A stretch of 12,509 nucleotides of DNA, from positions 1 through 12,509 of the forward strand of contig JAJXXG010001140.1 in NCBI GenBank assembly GCA_021781255.1, written 5' to 3'. Shown here piece after piece: positions 1 to 7,250 of the stretch. A program made the translations under genes and the position numbers. How positions within the stretch are numbered: the stretch's first letter is position 1; every line of letters starts with the position of its first letter. The notes under the pieces are model-generated. The model was not told the origin of the DNA. It did not search any database and worked only from the letters and a program-made list of their open reading frames with translations. The DNA comes from Acidobacteriota bacterium (GTDB lineage Bacteria > Acidobacteriota > Terriglobia > Terriglobales > Acidobacteriaceae).

Positions 1-1
1 G

Positions 2-895
2 CATGTCTTCAACGGCAACTTTCTGGTGAATCTGCCCAGGTTTACAAAGGAGCACTCCTTTGCCTCCTACGTCACGAACGACTGGCAGTTCACCGGCATG
101 GGTACGCTGCAAAGCGGACAGCCCTACTCGCTCTATGAGTTCTATGGCGCCGTCGGCAGTGTCAATTTCGGCAATTTCCCGACACTGATGAACCCCATCC
201 TTGGCATCAAGGATCCGGCGCATCCGAAAACGGCGATCACGGGCAACAACGGAGCGCGACGCGCTGTTGGCGGCAACTATATCCCGTTCATTGATCCGAC
301 TCAGATTGCCATCAACTATGTGGCGCCCGGCCAGATGGGCGTTCCCGTTTCGACCGGTACGGACCCGCAAGACATCTACGAAACGGCATTCAACTCAGGG
401 CAGCGCAACATCTTCCGCCAGGGAGCGCAGAAGAGATTGGACTTTTCAGTACGCAAGCTCTTCCACATTTCCGAGCGGATGGCGATCCAGTACGACTTCA
501 ACGCCTTCAACATCACCAACACGACGAGCCTTGATATTCCGCAGGATCAGGCGCAGATTCGGCAGAATGATGCCTGTTCCACTTCGGCCGCCATTGCCGG
601 CAACAACTGCACGCCCGGCACTGTCTTCGTAAACTATGGGCAGATCGCGACCAGCGCCAATCCGGTGGATCAGCAGACGGCCAAGTCCAACCTTGACCAA
701 CTTCCCTACTCAACCGGCAGCGGGAAGGGAACGCAGCTTCCAACCACGATTCCTGTCGGCACCGGAACCTGCGCCGCTGTGTATGCCATCAGTGCAACAA
801 CCGGCTGCCCAAACAACGCAGCCAACTTTGGCTCGGCAACAAACACCATCGGAGGCAACCGAGCCTTCACGATGGGTGTCCACTTTACCTACTGA
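2..895 (+). CDS. TonB-dependent receptor, C-terminal part (partial, 5' end outside window)
   Basis: The frame is open from the window edge, so the GTG at 26 is internal and not a start; about 297 residues of the C-terminus are present. The sequence has the alternating polar/aromatic pattern of outer-membrane beta strands and ends in an aromatic residue (TMGVHFTY). The stretch reading RLDFSVRKLFHISERM, followed by YDFNAFNITNTTSLDIPQD, is what I know from Oar-like TonB-dependent receptors of Acidobacteriota, which usually exceed 1000 residues and carry an N-terminal carboxypeptidase-regulatory-like domain and a plug (both outside the window). The role would be outer-membrane uptake of a large substrate, often a glycan or chelate; the substrate cannot be told from this part. 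A strong hairpin follows 24 bp after the stop. The family call is fairly sure, the specificity unknown. Confidence 0.85.
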   Translation, partial: HVFNGNFLVNLPRFTKEHSFASYVTNDWQFTGMGTLQSGQPYSLYEFYGAVGSVNFGNFPTLMNPILGIKDPAHPKTAITGNNGARRAVGGNYIPFIDPTQIAINYVAPGQMGVPVSTGTDPQDIYETAFNSGQRNIFRQGAQKRLDFSVRKLFHISERMAIQYDFNAFNITNTTSLDIPQDQAQIRQNDACSTSAAIAGNNCTPGTVFVNYGQIATSANPVDQQTAKSNLDQLPYSTGSGKGTQLPTTIPVGTGTCAAVYAISATTGCPNNAANFGSATNTIGGNRAFTMGVHFTY

Positions 896-919
896 CCTTC
901 CGCGACGTGAAGCATCAGC

Positions 920-951
920 CAATTCGGGAGCCCTTGAGGGCTCCCGAATTG
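920..951. terminator. Perfect 14-bp hairpin between convergent genes
   Basis: Arms CAATTCGGGAGCCC and GGGCTCCCGAATTG surround a TTGA loop. On the plus strand it is followed by CTTTTAG, a short T run, so it can act as an intrinsic terminator for the receptor gene. On the minus strand it begins 3 nt after the toxin stop codon but has no T run beyond it, so it may protect that 3' end or terminate weakly. The hairpin is seen directly; the function is inferred. Confidence 0.75.
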
Positions 952-954
952 CTT

Positions 955-1377
955 TTAGAGTGGCACTTTGTCGAGTGGCGTAATGAAACCGATGCCAGGG
1001 ATATTGAGCGTGTGCAGCCGCTGATCGTTGGTGAGCAAGAGATCGACGCCTGCATGTGCCGCGCAAGCCAACTGGATTGCATCGGCACTGCGAAGATTGT
1101 GAGTGGCGCGTAAACTCGCAAATCGCCAAGCCACAGCCGCGTCAAAGTTGATGACCTGCGCCGTGGAGCGAATCGCGCGGTCGTATTGTTCGATCAGAGA
1201 GGCCTGTCCCAATTTAGTAGGTTTGACCAGTAACTCACCAAGCGTCATTGTTGATGTGACGATTCTATCCCCGCGTTCCAACATGCGGCGTCGAATCTGG
1301 ACCATCTGGCTCTTGGCAGGTTCGAGCCCCTCGAACATGTAAATGAAGATGTTGGTGTCGAAAAAGATGCGGCTCAT
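955..1377 (-). CDS. PIN-domain toxin, VapC-like ribonuclease
   Basis: The protein has 140 residues, the usual size for a single PIN domain. The acidic residues that bind Mg2+ in this family are in place: D7 in FFDTN, E48 in LGELL, D99 in SADAIQLA and D118 in LLLTND. Family members are endoribonucleases that cut tRNA or rRNA and stop growth when their antitoxin is degraded. The start codon overlaps the stop of the upstream gene as ATGA (1374-1377), which implies translational coupling with that gene as antitoxin. All four catalytic positions are intact, so the toxin is probably active. The RNA target cannot be read from the sequence. No symbol beyond the family is justified. Confidence 0.88.
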   Translation of the reverse strand: MSRIFFDTNIFIYMFEGLEPAKSQMVQIRRRMLERGDRIVTSTMTLGELLVKPTKLGQASLIEQYDRAIRSTAQVINFDAAVAWRFASLRATHNLRSADAIQLACAAHAGVDLLLTNDQRLHTLNIPGIGFITPLDKVPL

Positions 1378-1901
1378 GCGGATTCTTCCCGAAGGTGTTC
1401 AACATATTCATCCGCGTGCTCATCGGCCCAGATATGCTTGCCCGATCCGATGAGGCGGATGAGCGGATCATCCGCCCAGTTCGCTGGAGCGTCAGGGGCA
1501 TGAGCCTCCTTGCTCCAAGCCTGGTACCAATCGAGCAACTGCCAGTACTGCTCTGGAATCTCCTCCCGCTTGGGTACGATTTTCGAGGGTTTGCGCCGCT
1601 GCGCCCTTGCCGGATGAGTCAAATCACCAGGGCGGAAGAGCCTAAGATTGCCTCCCGGAGTTGTCTCGTAAAGCATCCGATATTTCCCGGTTGACGGAGG
1701 CACATTTGCGACGCAGTGCTGGTCGAGGTGAGCATTGAGTGTGCTGCTCTCGATCCCATTCGCCAGATCCTCTGCTTCTAACTTCTTACGTATCTCATCC
1801 TTCCTGAAATCTTTCCGCAAAGGGAATTGCTGCTGTAGAAGAGCCGTCGCGATCCAGATTCGATCGGCTATCAGAAGCTTGAAGGGAATCGCAGTATTCA
1901 C
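1374..1901 (-). CDS. Probable antitoxin of the PIN toxin, large non-canonical type (175 aa)
   Basis: This gene lies directly upstream of the PIN toxin and overlaps it by 4 bp, the standard antitoxin position. It starts at GTG (1901), preceded by GAGG 7 nt upstream. At 175 residues it is about twice the length of typical VapB antitoxins. Residues 1-70 look helical (DRIWIATALLQ, then a basic segment and DEIRKKLEAED) and could form a winged-helix DNA-binding unit; the middle contains QHCVAN, GKYRMLYET and LRLFRPGD. The last 25 residues include LIRLIGSGKHIWADEHADEY, a tail I know from antitoxins preceding PIN toxins, where it probably fills the toxin active site. No named family is claimed for the N-terminal part. 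The antitoxin role is inferred from position plus this tail. Confidence 0.75.
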   Translation of the reverse strand: MNTAIPFKLLIADRIWIATALLQQQFPLRKDFRKDEIRKKLEAEDLANGIESSTLNAHLDQHCVANVPPSTGKYRMLYETTPGGNLRLFRPGDLTHPARAQRRKPSKIVPKREEIPEQYWQLLDWYQAWSKEAHAPDAPANWADDPLIRLIGSGKHIWADEHADEYVEHLREESA

Positions 1902-1916
1902 TGGAATACCTCATAT

Positions 1917-1941
1917 TGATAACTATACCATAAATATCATA
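1917..1941 (-). promoter_or_regulatory. Possible promoter/operator of the toxin-antitoxin unit
   Basis: An AT-rich patch between the groEL terminator and the antitoxin start holds two minus-strand -10-like hexamers, TATGAT (1936-1941) and TATAGT (1922-1927). The second lies inside an inverted repeat with TGATA and TATCA arms (1917-1921 and 1935-1939). Autoregulation by the antitoxin is usual for such units, so this could be its operator. No good -35 box is visible and the arms are short, so this is tentative. Confidence 0.35.
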
Positions 1942-1960
1942 GGTCTTGTGCGAGAGAACA

Positions 1961-1989
1961 AAAAGCCCCCAGCCGCAGCTGGGGGCTTT
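1961..1989 (-). terminator. Intrinsic terminator of groESL
   Basis: Read on the minus strand, arms AAAGCCCCCAGC and GCTGGGGGCTTT enclose a four-base loop, and the second arm runs into TTTTTGTT. The hairpin starts 41 nt after the groEL stop codon. A 12-bp GC-rich stem with a T run fits a rho-independent terminator and separates groEL from the toxin-antitoxin unit on the same strand. Confidence 0.9.
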
Positions 1990-2030
1990 AGACTTTGGGC
2001 CGCAGGCTAGTGCGCCTGTGGCGGCAGGTC

Positions 2031-3725
<1,695 letters not shown>

Positions 3726-3810
3726 TCAGTTCTTGGTTCGGGAGTCAGAAATCGGTGGATTGTGCCACTGACTGGCTGACCGCTCACACGCGCAGAGCGC
3801 GGCTAAGTTG

Positions 3811-4122
3811 CTACTTCTTGACGATGCCGAGGACTTCTTCCTCACGCATGATCAGGAACTCCTCACCGTCGATCTTGATCTCAGTGCCGGAGTACTTGCC
3901 GAACAGAACACGGTCGCCCGCCTTCACGTCAAGAGGGAAAACCTTGCCTTCGTCGTTCGACTTGCCCTTGCCGACGGCGATTACTTCGCCTTCCTGGGGC
4001 TTTTCCTTGGCGCTGTCTGGGATAATGATCCCCCCGCGAACGGTCTCGCCCTCTTCGACGCGGCGGACGAGGATGCGATCGTGGAGCGGCGTGAAGGTGG
4101 TGGTCACAGATGTTGTTGCCAT
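3811..4122 (-). CDS. groES: Co-chaperonin GroES (10 kDa)
   Basis: The 103-residue protein is the heptameric lid of the GroEL chamber. It shows the opening [14 protein letters not shown], the mobile loop that docks on GroEL ([20 protein letters not shown]), [13 protein letters not shown] and the end segment [15 protein letters not shown]. The N-terminus is about 8 residues longer than in E. coli ([18 protein letters not shown]). GAAGGAG stands 10 nt before the ATG. It is the first gene of a groES-groEL operon with a CIRCE-like operator upstream. The identification is secure. Confidence 0.98.
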   Translation of the reverse strand: MATTSVTTTFTPLHDRILVRRVEEGETVRGGIIIPDSAKEKPQEGEVIAVGKGKSNDEGKVFPLDVKAGDRVLFGKYSGTEIKIDGEEFLIMREEEVLGIVKK

Positions 4123-4142
4123 TGCTTCGCTTCTCCTTCATA

Positions 4143-4169
4143 TGTGGTCATGTCTCAGGACATGCCACA
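4143..4169 (-). promoter_or_regulatory. Hairpin in the groES leader, next to the ribosome binding site
   Basis: In the groES mRNA, TGTGGCATGTC pairs with GACATG-A-CCACA around a four-base loop, giving 11 base pairs with one bulged base. The stem ends 3-4 nt before the GAAGGAG ribosome binding site, which stays outside it. It could shield the 5' part of the message from decay or modulate ribosome access. The structure is seen; a role is inferred. Confidence 0.5.
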
Positions 4170-4264
4170 GCAGTTGAGTTGTTGTTGATAAAAGCTACTG
4201 AGAAATTCCTTGCGAGCTGTAAGATCTGATCGAAACTGGCTCAAGCAGTTTTGCCGGCAGTCTG

Positions 4265-4291
4265 CTAGCAGTCTCGCCTTCCAATTGCTAA
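4265..4291 (-). promoter_or_regulatory. Degenerate CIRCE operator (HrcA site) of groESL
   Basis: CIRCE is TTAGCACTC, nine free bases, GAGTGCTAA. On the minus strand this site reads TTAGCAATT, nine bases, GACTGCTAG. Each half matches 7 of 9 consensus positions and the spacer is exactly nine. It touches the last base of the -10 box, so a repressor bound here would block transcription start. HrcA repression of groESL with release on heat shock is established in many bacteria; its use here is inferred from match and position. No hrcA is in the window. Confidence 0.65.
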
Positions 4292-4320
4292 CGATAGGCA
4301 ACGCGACGGAAGTTTGTCAA
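4291..4320 (-). promoter_or_regulatory. Sigma70-type promoter of groESL
   Basis: On the minus strand a perfect -35 TTGACA (4315-4320) is followed after 18 bp by TATCGT (4291-4296), which matches 4 of 6 positions of the -10 consensus. Transcription would begin near 4284, inside the CIRCE-like site, and give a leader of about 160 nt before groES. The good -35 and the overlap with the operator support each other. Confidence 0.7.
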
Positions 4321-4813
4321 GATCGTCCTCATCAAAATCTTAGTGCAAGACACTCATCATCTCGGATATTGTTTGAAAGATTGGGCTTAGTGGGTGTCAA
4401 CCGACATCACCGACCGCTGGGCCGAATTCTGAGGCCGCGTTCGGTAAAAGGCTTCCCATTCCTCCGAGCGCTGCGTCTCTGGGCCGCTCGCCGCGTGGAA
4501 CACGTTGCAATTGAAGTGTGGCCAGAAACGTCCAGATGCGGCGGGGCAGGCTGGCAGGCGACGGAGCGCGGTGGCTCGGACGGACGGATTCCAGAGTCCT
4601 TACCGCTGAAGGCAGGAATCGACGCCTTGAGCACTGGCAAGCAGAAGGGGTAGGCAGTGTGTGGCCCCGACGTGCCATTCTCGCGCGAGTATCGCGAGCT
4701 GCCGCTGGATCGAATGAGCCGTCAAGTTTGATTACCGCATTCCTTTGAGCAGCCATACTCCGTTAAGCACCCGATGGGCTGACAACGCGCGTGCGGAGCG
4801 GCTCTACGGCAAA
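4321..4813. other. Intergenic stretch without a supported gene
   Basis: About 490 bp lie between the groESL promoter and the stop codon of the glycosyltransferase. Open frames on both strands give low-complexity Arg/Ser/Pro-rich translations with no recognisable motif, and the best minus-strand ATG (4756) has GGAG only one base before it. A 10-bp palindrome CTCGCGCGAG at 4680-4689 is the only structure noted. It could be decayed coding sequence or hold the unseen 3' end signal of the glycosyltransferase. Confidence 0.5.
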
Positions 4814-5773
4814 TCAGGATGGATTGCGGACGAATGTTGCCCGTCGCAATGCGCCTCGATGGCGAAGAAACAGCAAGAGTCCTGCAGCAGCAGCTCTGAG
4901 CTGGAGACGCCATCCTGCACACATGATTTCGCCCGCCCCTTGAGGATCGCGAGGCCAGGGAAGTGGTAGCTTTCGCCAGCGCCGGAAGAGGTAGCGGATC
5001 AACTCAGCGCGGTGGCTTGGAAACTCCGCCAGTAGCAGGAGCCAATACGCAAAGGCGCAGGTGGCAAATTGCAGCACATTGAGAGCCTTCGCAGGGTGAA
5101 ACACGACCGCGGCGGGAACATGCACGGCGCGGAAGCCGCTAGCCAGCAGGAAGGCAAAGGCGTAATTCTCCTCGGCAATATTGAACGGAGCGCCGCTCCC
5201 AAGCCTCTCGTCGAAGACCTTTAGGCCTGCGCACGCCGCTCTTCGAAGAGCCATGTTCGATCCCAGGCCAAGACCGCCAAATGTTGCGATCTCGAACCAT
5301 TGAGGATCCAGGTTGCTCAAAGTGCGTGGAGGACCTTCGACTGCCGCGTTTGTAGTGGCCGGATGAAACACCACTTCGCCTGTGACGATTGCGACCTCAG
5401 GGTCTTCAAACGGCTTCAGGATGTGCCTGAGCCAGTCTCTTTTGGGTGTCGCATCATCGTCCATATAAGCAACCACGGCGGACAGGCTCTGAGCCATACC
5501 GCAGTTCCGGGCGCGGCTCAGCCCTGGAGCAGGTTCCGCAACATAACGTGCGCCGAACTCGGCAGCGATGGCCCGTATTGCAGCGGTGCCGGGCGTGTTG
5601 TCCACCACCATCACTTCATCGGCGGCAGGAATCATCTGGAAGACAGCGCCAAGGCAGCCCCGCAAAAGATCAAGGCGGCCCACTGTACAGATAACGACGC
5701 TGCACGTCAGCTCAGGATTGTCATTGGACGAGTAGGCCGGTGGTGTAAGGTCCTGATCCGTTGCAGCGCTCAC
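4814..5773 (-). CDS. Glycosyltransferase family 2 (GT-A fold)
   Basis: The 319-residue protein opens with SVVICTVGRLDLLRGCL (25-41), the nucleotide-sugar binding strand, followed by EVMVVDNT with D58, then PGLSRARNCG (83-92) and the metal-binding YMDDDATP with D105-D107. FDERLGSGAPF (187-197) and AEEN (200-203) correspond to the acceptor/catalytic (E/D)D region of GT2 enzymes. A hydrophobic stretch around 235-250 and a basic, hydrophobic C-terminus suggest membrane association. It would move a sugar from an activated donor to a glycan or lipid acceptor; the sugar is unknown. The start is a GTG with GAGGG about 7 nt upstream; the next in-frame Met is residue 47, which would delete the first strand. 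No other glycan genes lie nearby. Confidence 0.88.
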   Translation of the reverse strand: MSAATDQDLTPPAYSSNDNPELTCSVVICTVGRLDLLRGCLGAVFQMIPAADEVMVVDNTPGTAAIRAIAAEFGARYVAEPAPGLSRARNCGMAQSLSAVVAYMDDDATPKRDWLRHILKPFEDPEVAIVTGEVVFHPATTNAAVEGPPRTLSNLDPQWFEIATFGGLGLGSNMALRRAACAGLKVFDERLGSGAPFNIAEENYAFAFLLASGFRAVHVPAAVVFHPAKALNVLQFATCAFAYWLLLLAEFPSHRAELIRYLFRRWRKLPLPWPRDPQGAGEIMCAGWRLQLRAAAAGLLLFLRHRGALRRATFVRNPS

Positions 5774-5974
5774 TCACGACCCTCGGATTGAGGCCGGAGA
5801 TAGAGAGAACTTCTGTCATGCAGGCAGGGCGTGGGCGTTCGAGACATAACCAAGCATACTCTCTGCAAAGAGTCTATCAGATGCTTCAAACCGTTGCGGT
5901 TGTGCATGCTGCGCGGAACTTCCGACGCCATTGGTGGCAAACAAAGAACGGAAAACTGATCGGCTCTGGAGAGG

Positions 5975-6199
5975 TTAGTTTTCGGATTGTTCGTAGCACG
6001 AGCGCGAGGCCGTGCAGCGCGAGAGGTGAACAAAATGGTCGTCTGGTCCCGCAGGGCCCATGGTTCGCAGGCACCAGTAGCTTGAACTGGTATCGACACC
6101 CGGCAGCCACGACTCAGAATTTTGCGGGGTAGTGCCGTAGGGGTTTTTGGTGCGCAGGCACTTGCAGGGTTTGGTCGGACTTTCTACAGGGATGCTCAT
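5975..6199 (-). CDS. Small cysteine-rich protein, last gene of the molybdenum hydroxylase operon
   Basis: The 74-residue frame starts at an ATG preceded by AAAGGA about 7 nt upstream, 49 bp after the FAD subunit stop on the same strand. There is no signal peptide or membrane segment. It contains five cysteines (C12, C14, C43, C62, C68) and a repeated motif: CLRTKNP (14-20) and CLRTMGP (43-49), followed by GPDDHFVH and a C-terminal C-x5-C. The spacing suggests a metal or Fe-S site, or a small binding module, but no ligand can be assigned. From memory, similar short CKCLRT proteins occur in Acidobacteriota; this was not checked. Placement implies co-transcription with the hydroxylase and possibly a maturation or electron-transfer role, which is inference. 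A longer frame reaches 6343 but overlaps the FAD gene and lacks a better start. Confidence 0.72.
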   Translation of the reverse strand: MSIPVESPTKPCKCLRTKNPYGTTPQNSESWLPGVDTSSSYWCLRTMGPAGPDDHFVHLSRCTASRSCYEQSEN

Positions 6200-6248
6200 C
6201 AGGCGTCCTTTCAGCGCGTGCCGGTCAAGGCAGGCGCGGGCGTTACAG

Positions 6249-7250
6249 TTAGCCAGCGGCGCTGGGATCGCGCTCCATCTGTCCGGCGGCCAGCAGGATG
6301 GTCCGGTAAATGGCGGTGGGGAAGAGCTGCACCTTGTAGCCATTCATCGACAACGGCATGGCTCCTGTCATGGAAGCCTGTCCGGCGGCGCGCGCTGTAT
6401 CTCGCGTGATGGGCTTGCCGGTCAGCACGGCCTCCGCTTCGGTCGAGCGGCGCACCACGGGCGACGCAGCGCCCATGGTGACTACGGCACGGCGGCAGAC
6501 CTCGCCATCCATCTCCAGCAGGATCCCTGCGTCAGCAATAGCCCAGTCGTGACTCTCCTTTTCTCCGTACTTCTGATAGGCGGAGCGCGTGCCGGGAGCT
6601 GTCTTTGGGATGTGGATCGCCGTCAGCAGTTCATCATCGGCCTTCACGTTGAAGCGGTGCGGATTGGCGTCAGGCTGCACGTAGAAATCCTTGATGGCCA
6701 CCGTGCGCTTGCCCTTGGCGGCCGAGGTGAGCTCGATGGTCGCATTGAGCGCCAGCAGAGCGACCGCGCCGGATGAGGGTGCGACCGATGGGCAGCCGCC
6801 GTAGTCCATGATGGCGTGGAACTGGTTGAGTCCGGAAAAAGCAAAGCACTGGTCCTTGCCCTTGCGGATGCATTGGAACTCCGCCGAGCGGAAGTACCAG
6901 CATTGCAACTCCTGCAGCACGTTGCCGCCGATGGTGGCCACATTGCGAATATGCGGCGTCGCGGCGCGTCCGCAGGCGTCCGAAAGGATAGTGTATTGCG
7001 CGCGGATCGTCGGGTGATCTGCAATCTCGGCCAGCGTGGTGAGTGCGCCGAGCGTCAAGCCATCGGGCGTGGCCTGCACGCCGCGCAGCTCGCGGATGTT
7101 GCGGATATTCACCAGGCGGTCGGGAGTATCCGTGCCGTTCTTCATCCGGTCCAGCAGGTCCACGCCGCCCGCTTTCACCACAGCGCCGTTTTTCAACTGC
7201 GAGAGCGCTGCCTCTACGGTGGAGCAATCGGCAAGTGAGAACGAATTCAT
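6249..7250 (-). CDS. FAD-binding subunit of molybdenum hydroxylase (PaoB/YagS-like)
   Basis: This 333-residue subunit passes electrons from the Fe-S centres to FAD and on to the acceptor. KAGGVDLLDRMK (26-37) and ATIGGNVLQ (105-113) are the two FAD-contact segments of the family. A cysteine set C117, C127, C135 and C153 (LQCWYFR, FQCIRKG, DQCFAF, GGCPSV) matches the insert that binds a 4Fe-4S cluster in E. coli PaoB. The usual HPSD after the last cysteine is altered to APSSG here. The C-terminal domain follows from about 220. The start codon overlaps the stop of the catalytic subunit gene as ATGA. The small Cys-rich gene follows 49 bp later. The family call is firm; the PaoB-type cluster is inferred from cysteine pattern. 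Confidence 0.92.
   Translation of the reverse strand: MNSFSLADCSTVEAALSQLKNGAVVKAGGVDLLDRMKNGTDTPDRLVNIRNIRELRGVQATPDGLTLGALTTLAEIADHPTIRAQYTILSDACGRAATPHIRNVATIGGNVLQELQCWYFRSAEFQCIRKGKDQCFAFSGLNQFHAIMDYGGCPSVAPSSGAVALLALNATIELTSAAKGKRTVAIKDFYVQPDANPHRFNVKADDELLTAIHIPKTAPGTRSAYQKYGEKESHDWAIADAGILLEMDGEVCRRAVVTMGAASPVVRRSTEAEAVLTGKPITRDTARAAGQASMTGAMPLSMNGYKVQLFPTAIYRTILLAAGQMERDPSAAG

Noticed and set aside
1395..2010. Plus-strand frames antisense to the antitoxin gene
   Set aside because: They mirror the antitoxin frame and one runs through the groEL terminator hairpin; no ribosome binding site or motif.
3789..3801. CGCGC/GCGCG inverted repeat between groES and groEL
   Set aside because: Only five base pairs with a three-base loop in GC-rich DNA and no T run; not enough to call an attenuator or processing site.
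4210..4756. Overlapping frames on both strands in the gap upstream of groES
   Set aside because: Translations are Arg/Ser/Pro-rich without motifs, one overlaps the CIRCE promoter, and the minus-strand ATG at 4756 has its GGAG only one base away.
5761..6132. Plus- and minus-strand frames of 109-123 codons between the glycosyltransferase and the hydroxylase operon
   Set aside because: They overlap the better-supported 74-codon Cys-rich frame, have no convincing ribosome binding sites and show no motif.
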